DNA from: Streptomyces longwoodensis
GTDB taxonomy: Bacteria > Actinomycetota > Actinomycetes > Streptomycetales > Streptomycetaceae
DNA: 64,000 nucleotides
Assembly (NCBI RefSeq): GCF_001514125.1
Contig: NZ_KQ948551.1
Coordinates: 703,314 to 767,313, forward strand
Reading direction: 5' to 3'
The position numbers and the translations under genes were made by a program. A model generated the notes under the pieces. That model saw only the letters and a program-made list of their open reading frames with translations, searched no databases and was not told where the DNA came from. This document shows, in pieces, positions 55,465 through 64,000 of the stretch (position 1 is the first letter of the stretch; each line of letters starts with the position of its first letter).

Positions 55465-56610
55465 ATGAGTCACGGCCCCCGGTCCGGCCTCGCCGCGGTG
55501 AGCTCCGCGCTGCTGGCCATGAGCAGGCACCTCGAGGTGCGCGACGTCCTGAAGACGATCGTCGCCTCGGCCCGCGAGCTGCTCGGCGCGCAGTACGCGG
55601 CCCTCGGCGTGCCGGACGACCACGGGGGCTTCGCCCAGTTCGTCGTCGACGGGGTGAGCGACGAGCAGTGGCGGGCCATCGGGCCCCTGCCCCGCCAGCA
55701 CGGCATCCTCGCGGCGATGCTCCACGAGGCCAGGGCCGAGCGCCTGGCCGACGTGCGCGAGGACCCCCGCTTCGAGGGCTGGCCGTCCGCGCACCCCGAG
55801 ATGTCCGACTTCCTGGGCCTGCCCATCCGCGACGGCGACGAGGTCATCGGCGCCCTGTTCCTCGCCAACAAGGACTGCCCCAAGCCCGACGGCGGCTGCG
55901 GCTTCACCGAGGACGACGAGGAGCTGCTGTCGATCCTCGCGCAGCACGCCGCGATCGCCCTGACCAACGCCCGCCTGTACGAGCGCAGCCGCGAGCTGAC
56001 CATCGCCGAGGAGCGCTCCCGGCTGGCCCACGAGCTGCACGACGCGGTGAGCCAGAAGCTGTTCTCCCTGCGCCTGACCGCCCAGGCCGCCACCGCCCTG
56101 GTCGACCGGGACCCCTCCCGCGCCAAGGGCGAGCTCCAGCAGGTCGCCCAGCTCGCCGCCGAGGCCGCCGACGAGCTGCGCGCCGCCGTGGTCGAGCTGC
56201 GCCCCGCCGCCCTCGACGAGGACGGCCTCGTCGCCACCCTGCGCACCCAGGTGCACGTCCTGGACCGCGCCCACACCGCGCACGTCACCTTCCGCAGCCA
56301 GGGGGTGCGCGCCCTGCCCGCCGCCCAGGAGGAGGCCCTGCTGCGCGTCGCCCAGGAAGCCCTGCACAACGCCCTGCGCCACGCGGACGCGACCCGTGTC
56401 GACGTCACCCTGGACAAGCACGGCCAGGGCGCCGTCCTGCGCGTCACCGACGACGGCCGCGGCTTTGACACCCGGGTGGTGCGCCGGGCCGGCCGCCACC
56501 TCGGCCTCGTCTCCATGCGGGACCGCGCGAGCGGCGTCGGCGGCGCACTGACGGTGGAGTCGGCGCCCGGCAAGGGCACCGTGATCGAGATGGAGGTCCC
56601 CGGTGGCTGA
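55465..56610 (+). CDS. GAF-domain sensor histidine kinase (HisKA_3 type)
   Basis: A 381-residue cytoplasmic kinase with no membrane helix. A GAF domain covers about residues 20-170 (ARELLGAQYAALGVPDDHGG, MSDFLGLPIRDGDEVIGALF). The dimerisation helix carries the phosphoacceptor His in EERSRLAHELHDAVSQKLFS. The ATPase domain has LRVAQEALHNALRHADATRV and VTDDGRGFDTR, then HLGLVSMRDRA. The GAF domain suggests sensing of a soluble ligand, or of redox state or gases as in DevS-type kinases, though no haem His can be assigned. It overlaps the response regulator start by eight bases. Confidence 0.93.
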   Translation: MSHGPRSGLAAVSSALLAMSRHLEVRDVLKTIVASARELLGAQYAALGVPDDHGGFAQFVVDGVSDEQWRAIGPLPRQHGILAAMLHEARAERLADVREDPRFEGWPSAHPEMSDFLGLPIRDGDEVIGALFLANKDCPKPDGGCGFTEDDEELLSILAQHAAIALTNARLYERSRELTIAEERSRLAHELHDAVSQKLFSLRLTAQAATALVDRDPSRAKGELQQVAQLAAEAADELRAAVVELRPAALDEDGLVATLRTQVHVLDRAHTAHVTFRSQGVRALPAAQEEALLRVAQEALHNALRHADATRVDVTLDKHGQGAVLRVTDDGRGFDTRVVRRAGRHLGLVSMRDRASGVGGALTVESAPGKGTVIEMEVPGG

Positions 56611-57244
56611 CGCAATCAGGGTGCTGCTCGTCGACGACCACCAGGTCGTCCGCCGGGGCCTGCGCACCTTCCTGGAGGTGCAGGACGACATCGAGGTCGT
56701 CGGCGAGGCCGCCGACGGCGCGGAAGGGGTCGACCGCGCCGAGGAGCTGCGGCCCGACGTCGTGCTGATGGACGTCAAGATGCCCGGCCTGGACGGCGTC
56801 GACGCCCTGCGCCGGCTCCGCGAGCTCGACAACCCCGCGCGCGTGCTGATCGTCACCAGCTTCACCGAGCAGCGCACGGTGGTCCCCGCCCTGCGCGCGG
56901 GCGCCGCCGGGTACGTGTACAAGGACGTCGACCCGGACGCCCTCGCCACCGCCATCCGCTCGGTGCACGCCGGCCACGTGCTGCTCCAGCCCGAGGTCGC
57001 CGGCGCCCTGCTGTCCCAGGAGGAGGCGGGCGGCGGCCAGGGCAGGGGCGGTTCGCTCACCGACCGGGAGCGCGAGGTGCTGGGCCTCATCGCGGACGGC
57101 CGCTCCAACCGGGAGATCGCCCGCGCCCTCGTGCTGTCCGAGAAGACGGTCAAGACCCACGTCTCGAACATCCTCATGAAGCTCGACCTCGCCGACCGCA
57201 CCCAGGCGGCGCTGTGGGCCGTACGCCACGGCATGGCCGGCTGA
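56603..57244 (+). CDS. NarL/LuxR-family response regulator
   Basis: A 213-residue regulator. The receiver domain has the acidic pair in VLLVDDHQVVRRGL, the phosphoacceptor Asp in PDVVLMDVKMPGLDGVDALR, and Lys in GAAGYVYKDVDPD. A Gly/Gln-rich linker leads to the LuxR helix-turn-helix LTDREREVLGLIADGRSNRE and LSEKTVKTHVSNILMKLDLA. The GTG at 56603 overlaps the kinase gene by eight bases, so kinase and regulator form one cognate pair. The target genes are unknown. Confidence 0.95.
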   Translation: MADAIRVLLVDDHQVVRRGLRTFLEVQDDIEVVGEAADGAEGVDRAEELRPDVVLMDVKMPGLDGVDALRRLRELDNPARVLIVTSFTEQRTVVPALRAGAAGYVYKDVDPDALATAIRSVHAGHVLLQPEVAGALLSQEEAGGGQGRGGSLTDREREVLGLIADGRSNREIARALVLSEKTVKTHVSNILMKLDLADRTQAALWAVRHGMAG

Positions 57245-57274
57245 CGACGACCGGTCCGGCCACAGCTCCCCGGC

Positions 57275-57312
57275 CGTACGGCGCCGCGGTACGCCCGTCC
57301 CGGCGCCGTACG
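57275..57312. terminator. Bidirectional hairpin after the two-component pair
   Basis: A 12-bp stem (57275-57286 with 57301-57312) with a 14-base loop lies between the response regulator stop and the convergent gene at 57360. Confidence 0.6.
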
Positions 57313-57359
57313 CCGACCGCCGCTCCGGGCCCACCCCGCCGCCGTACGCGCGCGTACGC

Positions 57360-58148
57360 TCAGCGCACCCCGCGCTCGCGCTCCTCCACGTACGCGTTGT
57401 ACGCCGCCACCCGCGCCCGCCGGGCCGTCCGCTCCACCGGACGCAGCGCGTGGGTCCGCGCCGCCATCTCGGACGCGCTGACCGCGCCCCCGTGCCCGTT
57501 GCCGTACGCCAGCGAGACCAGCAGCCCCACCCGCTCGGCCAGCTCCAGCACCCGCACCGCCCGCGGCGGGTACCCCGGCGCCAGCGCCTCCCGCTCCCGC
57601 TCGGCCCGCGCCCGGTACGCCTCGATCGCCGCCGCGGCCACCGGCCCCGACCCGGCCACGTCCAGCCGCGTCAGCACCTCCGTGGCGCCCCGCAGCGCCT
57701 CCGCCAGCTCCCGCTCCGCCTCGCCCAGCGACGGCACGTCCGCGGGCGGCGCCTCCCGCACCGGCAGGCAGTGCCAGACCACCTCCACGTGCACGTCACC
57801 CTCGGGGCCGGCCTCGTGCACCTGCGGCACCAGCCCCAGCGCGACCCCGTGAGCGACCACCGCCTCCCCGGCCTCCAGGGCCCGCGCGTTGAACTCGGGC
57901 GGACCGCTGAGCCCCAGCGGGTGCCCGGGCGCCGGCAGCGCCACCCGCAGCCCGGTCACCCCCAGCGCCCGCAGGCGTCCGAGCGCCAGCGACAGCCCGA
58001 CGGGCACCGGCTCACCGGGCAGCCCCTCCACCCGGTGCACCGCGTCCTCGCCGACGATGGCGAGCACGGCGTCGTCCGGCGGGACAAGTCCGGCCAAGAG
58101 GGCATTTCCCCAGGCCGCGAGGCGACCCGAGCGAGGTTCCGAGTGCAT
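57360..58148 (-). CDS. Conserved Streptomyces protein of unknown function
   Basis: A 262-residue soluble protein with no signal peptide or membrane helix. It begins MHSEPRSGRLAAWGNALLAG, continues with DAVLAIVGEDAVHRVEGLPG and VGLSLALGRLRALGVTGLRV, and ends in a basic helix ARRARVAAYNAYVEERERGV. Ala/Leu/Glu-rich helices fill the C-terminal half. No motif points to a reaction. The ATG at 58148 is preceded by GGAGGG two bases away, a little close. It is divergent from the ABC ATPase gene at 58301. Confidence 0.72.
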   Translation of the reverse strand: MHSEPRSGRLAAWGNALLAGLVPPDDAVLAIVGEDAVHRVEGLPGEPVPVGLSLALGRLRALGVTGLRVALPAPGHPLGLSGPPEFNARALEAGEAVVAHGVALGLVPQVHEAGPEGDVHVEVVWHCLPVREAPPADVPSLGEAERELAEALRGATEVLTRLDVAGSGPVAAAAIEAYRARAEREREALAPGYPPRAVRVLELAERVGLLVSLAYGNGHGGAVSASEMAARTHALRPVERTARRARVAAYNAYVEERERGVR

Positions 58149-58300
58149 GCCCTCCACCCTAAGGACCCCACCGATGGAACGGGCCGCCCGGCCGGTGGCG
58201 TAGATTTCTTCGAGGGCCGTGCCCACCGGCGCGGCGGACCGAGCCACTGGCGTACGCGACAGCCGAGACCGGCCACACTGCAAGGGGAGACAACGCGCTC

Positions 58301-59098
58301 ATGAGCGATGTTCTGGAGCTTCAGGACGTATCCGTGGTCCGTGAGGGCCGGGCTCTGGTGGACCAGGTCTCCTGGTCGGTGAAGGAAGGCGAGCGCTGGG
58401 TCATCCTCGGCCCGAACGGCGCCGGCAAGACCACCCTGCTCAACGTCGCGTCCAGCTACCTCTACCCCAGCAAGGGCACCGCCACCATCCTCGGCGAGAC
58501 CCTCGGCCGCCCCGGCACCGACGTCTTCGAGCTGCGCCCCCGCATCGGCGTGGCCGGCATCGCCATGGCCGACAAGCTCCCCAAGCGCCAGACCGTCCTG
58601 CAGACCGTGCTGACCGCCGCGTACGGCATGACGGCCGCCTGGCAGGAGGAGTACGAGGAGATCGACGAGCAGCGCGCCCGCGCCTTCCTCGACCGCCTCG
58701 GCATGAGCGACTACCTGGACCGCAAGTTCGGCACCCTCTCCGAGGGCGAGCGCAAGCGCACCCTGATCGCCCGCGCCCTGATGACCGACCCCGAGCTGCT
58801 GCTCCTCGACGAGCCCGCCGCCGGACTCGACCTCGGCGGCCGCGAGGACCTCGTGCGCCGCCTCGGCCGGCTCGCCCGCGACCCCATCGCCCCCTCGATG
58901 ATCATGGTCACGCACCACGTCGAGGAGATCGCCCCCGGCTTCACCCACGTCCTGATGATCCGCCAGGGCAAGGTCCTCGCCGCCGGCCCCATCGAGCTCG
59001 AACTGAGCTCGCGCAACCTCTCCCACTGCTTCGGCCTCCCGCTCGTCGTCGAGCAGGTCGGCGACCGCTGGACGGCGCAGGGCCTCCCGATGTCCTGA
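58301..59098 (+). CDS. ABC transporter ATP-binding protein
   Basis: A 265-residue single ATPase domain. Walker A is LGPNGAGKTTLLNVASSYLY near residue 38, the signature is TLSEGERKRTLIARALMTDP, and Walker B is LLLLDEPAAGLDLGGREDLV. The switch His is in MIMVTHHVEEIAPGFTHVLM. The signature has SEGE in place of the usual SGGQ, as in ModF/YlmA-type ATPases. No permease gene is adjacent, so it may work with a distant membrane partner or act alone. AGGGGAGA lies before the ATG. Confidence 0.9.
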   Translation: MSDVLELQDVSVVREGRALVDQVSWSVKEGERWVILGPNGAGKTTLLNVASSYLYPSKGTATILGETLGRPGTDVFELRPRIGVAGIAMADKLPKRQTVLQTVLTAAYGMTAAWQEEYEEIDEQRARAFLDRLGMSDYLDRKFGTLSEGERKRTLIARALMTDPELLLLDEPAAGLDLGGREDLVRRLGRLARDPIAPSMIMVTHHVEEIAPGFTHVLMIRQGKVLAAGPIELELSSRNLSHCFGLPLVVEQVGDRWTAQGLPMS

Positions 59099-59207
59099 AC
59101 GGCCGTCCGCCGCACCGGGCCAGACCCGGACCGCACGGGCCCCGACGCCCCCGCACCGCCCCCCTCGCGCCCTGTCCGCGCCGCACGCGCGGTCCTACCA
59201 TGACCAT

Positions 59208-59639
59208 GTGAACGACATCGACGCATGGGTGTGGTGGCTGGTCGGCGCGGCCGCGCTCGGAATTCCCCTCGTGGTCACGGCGATGCCCGAGTTCGGCATG
59301 CTCGCGGTGGGCGCCATCGCCGCCGCCGCGGCCGCCGGGGTCGGCTTCGGCGCCGTCTCCCAGGTGCTCGTGTTCGTCGCCGTCTCGGTCGCGCTCATCG
59401 CCGTGGTCCGGCCCATCGCCAACCGGCACCGCTCACAGCGGCCCCAACTCGCCACGGGTGTCGACGCCTTGAGGGGCAAGCAGGCCGTAGTCCTGGAGCG
59501 CGTCGACGGCTCCGGCGGCCGCATCAAGCTCGCCGGAGAGGTCTGGTCGGCCCGCGCACTCGACGGCGACCAGAGCTACGAACCGGGTCAGCAGGTCGAC
59601 GTCGTGGACATCGAGGGGGCCACGGCGATCGTCATGTGA
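59208..59639 (+). CDS. NfeD family membrane protein
   Basis: A 143-residue protein with two or three hydrophobic helices (about residues 8-68) and a C-terminal OB-fold domain with GKQAVVLERVDGSGGRIKLA, EVWSARA, and GQQVDVVDIEGATAIVM. This is the short form of NfeD, which works with SPFH/stomatin proteins in membrane microdomains. The SPFH gene follows 142 bases on. The GTG at 59208 is seven bases after TACCAT, pointing to a leaderless mRNA. Confidence 0.9.
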   Translation: MNDIDAWVWWLVGAAALGIPLVVTAMPEFGMLAVGAIAAAAAAGVGFGAVSQVLVFVAVSVALIAVVRPIANRHRSQRPQLATGVDALRGKQAVVLERVDGSGGRIKLAGEVWSARALDGDQSYEPGQQVDVVDIEGATAIVM

Positions 59640-59781
59640 CCTCGTACGACGGTCAGTTGGCGCGACTGCGCCCAACACGGCCCCAACGCACGCGACGGTC
59701 TGTCAGACTCGACCAGCAAGATCTTCAACACCCATAAGATCTTCCGAAGGCGCCGAGGCGGAGAAGGGTACGGGGAATTCG

Positions 59782-60744
59782 ATGGAACCGGTCATCATCG
59801 TCCTGATCATTCTGGTGGTGTTGGTCTTCATCGCCCTGATCAAGACCATCCAGGTCATTCCACAGGCCAGCGCGGCCATCGTCGAGCGCTTCGGCCGCTA
59901 CACGCGGACGCTGAACGCGGGCCTCAACATCGTCGTCCCGTTCATCGACACCATCCGCAACCGCATCGACCTGCGCGAACAGGTCGTCCCCTTCCCGCCC
60001 CAGCCGGTGATCACCCAGGACAACCTGGTCGTCAACATCGACACCGTCATCTACTACCAGGTGACCGACGCCCGGGCCGCCACCTACGAGGTCGCCAGCT
60101 ACATCCAGGCCATCGAGCAGCTGACGGTCACCACGCTGCGCAACATCATCGGCGGCATGGACCTCGAGCGGACCCTGACCTCCCGCGAGGAGATCAACGC
60201 GGCCCTGCGCGGCGTCCTCGACGAGGCCACCGGCAAGTGGGGCATCCGCGTCAACCGCGTGGAGCTGAAGGCGATCGAGCCCCCGACCTCCATCCAGGAC
60301 TCGATGGAGAAGCAGATGCGCGCCGACCGCGACAAGCGCGCCGCGATCCTCACCGCCGAAGGCACGCGCCAGGCCGCGATCCTCACCGCCGAGGGCGAGA
60401 AGCAGTCCGCGATCCTCAAGGCCGAGGGTGAGGCCAAGGCGGCCGCCCTGCGCGCCGAGGGCGAGGCCCAGGCCGTCCGCACGGTCTTCGAGGCCATCCA
60501 CGCCGGCGACCCCGACCAGAAGCTCCTCAGCTACCAGTACCTCCAGATGCTCCCGAAGATCGCCGAGGGCGACGCCAACAAGCTCTGGATCGTCCCCAGC
60601 GAGATCGGCGACGCCCTCAAGGGCCTGTCCGGCGCCATGGGCAACTTCGGCCCGCTGGGCGGCGGTTCGGGTGGCGGCAACGGCAACAACAACGGCGGCA
60701 ACTCCTCCGGCACGGAGCGCCGCGAGCGACCGACGATCGACTGA
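59782..60744 (+). CDS. SPFH/band 7 (stomatin-like) membrane protein
   Basis: A 320-residue protein with an N-terminal helix (about residues 2-20, EPVIIVLIILVVLVFIALIK) and the SPFH domain: QASAAIVERFGRYTRTLNAG, VVNIDTVIYYQVTDARAATY, and LRNIIGGMDLERTLTSREEI. A charged coiled-coil has AILTAEGTRQAAILTAEGEK repeats, and the C terminus is Gly/Asn-rich. It probably scaffolds large membrane rings with the NfeD protein encoded upstream; in E. coli the QmcA/QmcB-type pair is similar. The ATG at 59782 follows GGGGA. Confidence 0.93.
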   Translation: MEPVIIVLIILVVLVFIALIKTIQVIPQASAAIVERFGRYTRTLNAGLNIVVPFIDTIRNRIDLREQVVPFPPQPVITQDNLVVNIDTVIYYQVTDARAATYEVASYIQAIEQLTVTTLRNIIGGMDLERTLTSREEINAALRGVLDEATGKWGIRVNRVELKAIEPPTSIQDSMEKQMRADRDKRAAILTAEGTRQAAILTAEGEKQSAILKAEGEAKAAALRAEGEAQAVRTVFEAIHAGDPDQKLLSYQYLQMLPKIAEGDANKLWIVPSEIGDALKGLSGAMGNFGPLGGGSGGGNGNNNGGNSSGTERRERPTID

Positions 60745-60801
60745 CGACCGACCGACGGCCCGCCGGCCCGGCGCAAGGTCCCGCACAGCAACGTTCCCCG
60801 T

Positions 60802-60831
60802 GCCCCTCAAGGGGGCGCGGGGAACCGCGCG
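60802..60831 (+). repeat. Dispersed double-hairpin element, copy 2
   Basis: CCCCTCAAGGGG then GCGCGGGGAACCGCGC fold as two adjacent hairpins with TCAA and GGAA loops. It matches the copy at 11301-11328 apart from one extra G and one C/T change that keeps pairing. It starts 58 bases after the SPFH stop, the same relation as copy 1 to its upstream gene. Confidence 0.6.
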
Positions 60832-60854
60832 TCCAGCGCCCGACGGCGACTACG

Positions 60855-61361
60855 TCAGGCCGCGTCCCCGGCCAGCCACTCCGGCAGCGCCGACAGGTCC
60901 TCCGCCCCCAGCGCCAGCAGCATCGCGTCGGCCGGCGTCGGCTCGAACGGCTCCCGCAGCAGCCGCATCCCGGCCTCGTCCGGAGTCCGGTCCGCCTTGC
61001 GGTGGTTGTCCTCCGCGCACGAGGCCACCGTGTTCAGCCACGAGTCCTGCCCGCCCCGGGACCGCGGCACCACGTGGTCCACGGTCGTCGCCCGCCGCCC
61101 GCAGTACGCGCACCGGTGCCGGTCCCGCACCAGCACACCCCGCCGTGACCACGGGGCTTGTCTTCGGAACGGCACCCGTACGTACCTGCACAGCCTGATC
61201 ACCCGGGGCGCCGGTATGTCGACCGCGGCGCCGCGCATCCGCAGTTCGGGGTGGGCCTGCTCGACGACGGCCTTGTCCTGGAGCACCAGCACGACGGCTC
61301 GGTTCAACGTCACCGTCGACAGCGGCTCGAAGCTCGCGTTCAGCACCAGCGTGTCCCGCAT
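60855..61361 (-). CDS. HNH endonuclease family protein
   Basis: A 168-residue protein. The N-terminal part, TLVLNASFEPLSTVTLNRAV, is conserved in actinobacterial HNH proteins. The nuclease motif is CAYCGRRATTVDHVVPRSRG then WLNTVASCAEDNHRKADRTP, with metal-binding Cys pairs and the catalytic His-Asn. Such stand-alone proteins are widespread and chromosomal; a role in DNA repair or in restriction is possible. The ATG at 61361 has GGGAGG about ten bases upstream. Confidence 0.88.
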   Translation of the reverse strand: MRDTLVLNASFEPLSTVTLNRAVVLVLQDKAVVEQAHPELRMRGAAVDIPAPRVIRLCRYVRVPFRRQAPWSRRGVLVRDRHRCAYCGRRATTVDHVVPRSRGGQDSWLNTVASCAEDNHRKADRTPDEAGMRLLREPFEPTPADAMLLALGAEDLSALPEWLAGDAA

Positions 61362-61489
61362 TACCAGCCCACCTCCCGTGCACCGGCCCACCCCGTGGCG
61401 GGCTGGGACAACTCTGGCCGGGCACGCCGAGATGGACAACGCAATATCTGCTGCTCCCACGAGGGGTGACCCCCGGGACCCCCGGCGAC

Positions 61490-61532
61490 AAAAATGCCCG
61501 CCCCTGATCACTTCCAAAGCCAGGGGCGGGCA
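61490..61532 (-). terminator. Rho-independent terminator after the PEBP-family gene
   Basis: A perfect 12-bp stem (61495-61506 with 61521-61532) is followed on the minus strand by TTTTT (61490-61494), the only classic U-tract terminator in the window. It starts 26 bases after the stop at 61558. Confidence 0.9.
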
Positions 61533-61557
61533 AACGTTCAGTGAATGGCGAGATGAC

Positions 61558-62097
61558 TCATCCTGCGGCAGGATTCTCGTACTCACCGATCAGCTGGGCG
61601 CGCGCGATCGTGTGGAACCGCAGGTTGAAGCCCACCACGGCCGGCGAGGCGTCCGCGTCGGGGCCCAGCTTCTCCTGGTCCACCGCGTACACCGTGAAGA
61701 CGTACCGGTGCGGTCCGTCCCCGGGCGGCGGCGCGGCACCGCCGAAGTCCTTCGAGCCGTAGTCGTTCCGCGCGTGGACGGCGCCCTCGGGGAGCCCCTC
61801 GAACTTCCCGCCGCCCGCACCCACCGGCAGCTCCGTGACGGAGGCCGGGATGTCGAACAGGACCCAGTGCCAGAACCCGCTGCCGGTCGGCGCGTCCGGG
61901 TCGTAGCAGGTCACGGCGAAGCTCTTGGTCTCCGGCGGGAAACCCTCCCAGCGCAGGTGCGGAGAGGTGTTCCCCTCCGCCTGGACCTGGTCGCTCTTGA
62001 GCGTCCCGCCCTCCTCGACGTCCTGGCTCGTCACCGTGAACGACGGCACGGGCGGGTGGAAGTCGTGGGGGAGCGGCCGCCGCTTGAGCTCGGTCAC
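61558..62097 (-). CDS. YbhB/YbcL family PEBP-like protein
   Basis: A 179-residue protein of the phosphatidylethanolamine-binding (Raf kinase inhibitor-like) family. The anion-pocket motifs are CYDPDAPTGSGFWHWVLFDI near residue 64 and FGGAAPPPGDGPHRYVFTVY near 117. No signal peptide is seen, so it is cytoplasmic. AGGAGGT lies seven bases before GTG 62097. The physiological role of bacterial members is unclear. A classic terminator follows. Confidence 0.93.
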   Translation of the reverse strand: MTELKRRPLPHDFHPPVPSFTVTSQDVEEGGTLKSDQVQAEGNTSPHLRWEGFPPETKSFAVTCYDPDAPTGSGFWHWVLFDIPASVTELPVGAGGGKFEGLPEGAVHARNDYGSKDFGGAAPPPGDGPHRYVFTVYAVDQEKLGPDADASPAVVGFNLRFHTIARAQLIGEYENPAAG

Positions 62098-62139
62098 CTC
62101 GGTACCTCCTGAATCGGTGCGTCCGGTACGGGACCGAGC

Positions 62140-62922
62140 CTAGAACCAGTTGCGCCGGCTGCCGACCTCCGACAGCCACTGGTTGAGGTACCCGGCCCAG
62201 TCGGTCGACTGGTAGTCGTGCAGCCCCACCTGGAACGAGCGGAACGTGTCGCTGCCCTCGCTGAACAGACCCGGCTTCTTGTCCATCTCCAGCACCACGT
62301 CCATCGCGTGCTCGTCGGCCACGAAGCTCAGCTCGACCTGGTTCAGCCCCCGGTACTGCGACGGCGGGAAGAACTCGATCTCCTGGTAGAACGGCAGCGT
62401 CTGCCGGGTGCCCCGGATGTGGCCGCGCTCCATGTCCGCGCTCTTGAAGCGGAAGCCCAGCTGGATGAAGGCGTCGAGGATGGCCTTCTGCGCCGGCAAC
62501 GGGTGGACGTTGATCGGGTCCAGGTCGGAGGAGTCCACCGCCCGCGCGATCGCCAGCTCGGTCGTCACCCCGATGCTCATCCCGCGCAGCGACTGCCCGT
62601 CGATCATCGTGACCGGCGTCTCCCACGGGATCTCGATCCCGAACGGCACCGCGTGCACCGCGCCCGCCTGCAGCTCGAAGGCACCGCCCAGCCGCACCTT
62701 GGTGAACTCGACGTTCTGCTTGTACTCCGTGTCCTGGCCCTCGACCTCGACCACGGCCTGCAGCCCCACGGACAGACCCTCGATGTCCTGGTTCACGGAC
62801 CCGCCCTGGATCCGCACCTCACCCTGGACGACGCCGCCCGGAACGACGTTGACCTCCGTCAGCACCGTCTCGACCGAGGCACCGCCGGCCCCCAGACTCG
62901 CGAGCAGCTTCTTGAACGCCAT
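62140..62922 (-). CDS. spo0M: Sporulation-control protein Spo0M
   Basis: A 260-residue arrestin-like protein. The N-terminal SpoOM domain begins [20 protein letters not shown] and has [20 protein letters not shown] and [20 protein letters not shown]. The C-terminal part contains FEVGLHDY-type sequence ([20 protein letters not shown]). In Bacillus it affects entry into sporulation; in actinobacteria the role is less clear. GGGAGA precedes ATG 62922. It sits 42 bases before the PEBP-family gene on the same strand and may be co-transcribed with it. Confidence 0.92.
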   Translation of the reverse strand: MAFKKLLASLGAGGASVETVLTEVNVVPGGVVQGEVRIQGGSVNQDIEGLSVGLQAVVEVEGQDTEYKQNVEFTKVRLGGAFELQAGAVHAVPFGIEIPWETPVTMIDGQSLRGMSIGVTTELAIARAVDSSDLDPINVHPLPAQKAILDAFIQLGFRFKSADMERGHIRGTRQTLPFYQEIEFFPPSQYRGLNQVELSFVADEHAMDVVLEMDKKPGLFSEGSDTFRSFQVGLHDYQSTDWAGYLNQWLSEVGSRRNWF

Positions 62923-63094
62923 GACTCTCCCTTGTGACCGTGGCGGCGGACCCCGAACGACCTGCGACCGGTGTGATCCCCTGCCCCCTACCAACGCGAT
63001 CCGACCGTGGCCGGTTCCGCGCCCCCACCCTGGCAAAGCCGGACGCCCCCTGACCACCCCGTGCACGCGTGCGGCTGCACTACGCTCGGAGGGC

Positions 63095-63736
63095 ATGATC
63101 GCGACCCCCGACCGTACGCCCCTCCCACGGGACTTCTTCGACCGGCCCGTCCTCCAGGTCGCGCCCGACCTCCTCGGCCGCCTCCTCGTCCGTGAGACCC
63201 CCGACGGTCCGATCGTCCTGCGCCTGACGGAGGTCGAGGCCTACGACGGCCAGAACGACCCCGGGTCGCACGCGTACCGCGGCCGCACCCCCCGCAACGC
63301 GGTGATGTTCGGGCCGCCCGGACACGTGTACGTCTACTTCACCTACGGCATGTGGCACTGCATGAACCTCGTCTGTGGCCCCGAGGGCCGGTCCAGCGCG
63401 GTCCTGCTACGCGCCGGCGAGATCGTCGAGGGCGCGGAACTGGCCCGCACCCGCCGGCTCTCGGCCCGCAACGACAAGGAACTCGCCAAGGGCCCGGCCC
63501 GCCTGGCGACGGCCCTCGGGATCGACCGCAGCCTCGACGGCACGGACGCGTGCGCCACCGGCGACACCCCTCTGCGGGTGCTCACCGGCACCCCCGTCGA
63601 GCGCGACCAGGTGCGCAACGGACCACGCACGGGTGTGGCCGGCGAGGGAGGCGTCCACCCCTGGCGGTTCTGGGTCGCCGACGACCCCACAGTGAGCCCC
63701 TACCGGGCCCACGTCCCCCGGCGGCGCCGAAGTTGA
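63095..63736 (+). CDS. 3-methyladenine DNA glycosylase (AAG/MPG family)
   Basis: A 213-residue repair enzyme that removes alkylated purines. Family blocks are [40 protein letters not shown] with the catalytic Glu, [20 protein letters not shown], and [23 protein letters not shown] lies eight bases before ATG 63095, so the mRNA may be leaderless; GGAGG is also present. It is the last protein gene before the putative rRNA leader. Confidence 0.93.
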   Translation: MIATPDRTPLPRDFFDRPVLQVAPDLLGRLLVRETPDGPIVLRLTEVEAYDGQNDPGSHAYRGRTPRNAVMFGPPGHVYVYFTYGMWHCMNLVCGPEGRSSAVLLRAGEIVEGAELARTRRLSARNDKELAKGPARLATALGIDRSLDGTDACATGDTPLRVLTGTPVERDQVRNGPRTGVAGEGGVHPWRFWVADDPTVSPYRAHVPRRRRS

Positions 63737-63839
63737 CTCCGCCCGGGGGGCCGCGTAATGTGGCCCGAGCCGCTGAACCGGGTACGGCGATCGCCTGCAG
63801 CCGGAGCGGCCAACCCACTACCAACGACTTCCCCTCAGC

Positions 63840-64000
63840 GGGGTCGCTTTCGACGTGTCCGCACGTTCGAATTCGAACCCGCGGATCTCGATTATGAGAT
63901 CGCCGGGGGAATCGGCTAACGTAGTGAATGTCGAAAGGCCGACGAGCGAAAGCGAGTAGGTCTGCGGCAATCCCGCCGACAGGGAATCGGGTCAGAAAAT
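63840..64000 (+). promoter_or_regulatory. Putative promoter and leader region of an rRNA operon
   Basis: The last 160 bases include AGGCCGACGAGCGAAAGCGA (63938-63956) and CAATCCCGCCGACAGGGAAT (63968-63987), which I recognise as typical of the leader just before Streptomyces 16S rRNA genes. A 14-bp perfect palindrome GTTCGAATTCGAAC lies at 63865-63878. TAACGT near 63917 could be a -10. The 16S gene would begin beyond the right edge, so this cannot be confirmed here. Confidence 0.6.

Overview
This is a stretch of Streptomyces core chromosome. The DNA is very GC-rich, with strong third-position G/C bias. Several gene families present are typical of the genus: the 73-residue GATC-binding nucleoid protein Gbn, a streptophobe-family membrane protein, a CynX/NimT transporter followed by its 38-residue companion, and a DUF3099 protein. 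Many genes start leaderless or with GTG. No insertion sequence, prophage, CRISPR array or tRNA gene was seen. The window looks like collinear vegetative chromosome, and its right edge runs into what looks like the leader of an rRNA operon.

Layout. 1-8.7 kb: a minus-strand cobalamin operon (cbiB, cobQ, cobN, a fused AAA+/VWA chelatase subunit, cobO) with stop/start overlaps at every junction, behind a promoter and a B12 riboswitch. 8.7-10.4 kb: a low-affinity phosphate transporter and a small membrane partner, behind a PHO-box-like repeat and ended by a strong hairpin. 10.5-17 kb: class II aldolase, membrane-anchored alpha/beta hydrolase, an unknown 492-residue protein, a VOC protein, an ABC-F ATPase behind a leaderless 7-codon leader peptide, and gbn. 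17-21.3 kb: an enoyl-CoA hydratase, then an Asp23/AmaP envelope cluster of five plus-strand genes and one divergent gene. 21.3-26.1 kb: minus-strand SDR, GH15 glycosidase, SURF1, a Cys-rich mini-protein and a DnaQ-BRCT exonuclease. 26.3-36.3 kb: VIT-family transporter, zinc dehydrogenase, CoA transferase, secreted subtilisin, DUF485/acetate symporter pair, moaA and small membrane proteins.

36.3-42.4 kb: tyrS, the TldD/TldE protease pair, and the fatty-acid genes fabG-fabI. 42.5-49.4 kb: a small secreted protein, a GntR regulator divergent from a CynX-type MFS gene with a palindromic operator inside the promoter, a SixA-type phosphatase, serB and a streptophobe membrane protein. 49.6-57.3 kb: an FHA-FHA-ABC transporter resembling mycobacterial Rv1747, a secreted lytic transglycosylase with a structured 5' leader, a QueA-like/SDR pair, and a GAF histidine kinase/LuxR regulator pair. 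57.3-64 kb: an unknown conserved protein, an ABC ATPase, an NfeD/SPFH membrane pair, an HNH endonuclease, a PEBP-family protein, Spo0M, 3-methyladenine DNA glycosylase, and the putative rRNA leader.

The least explained signals are mostly small: the leader peptide before the ABC-F gene, GATC clustering in front of the gene for the GATC-binding protein, a double-hairpin element found twice about 60 nt after stop codons, a 41-bp tandem duplication over a gene end, a leader RNA before the lytic transglycosylase, and the poorly understood Asp23/AmaP cluster. All calls come from reading the sequence. No alignment or folding program was run.
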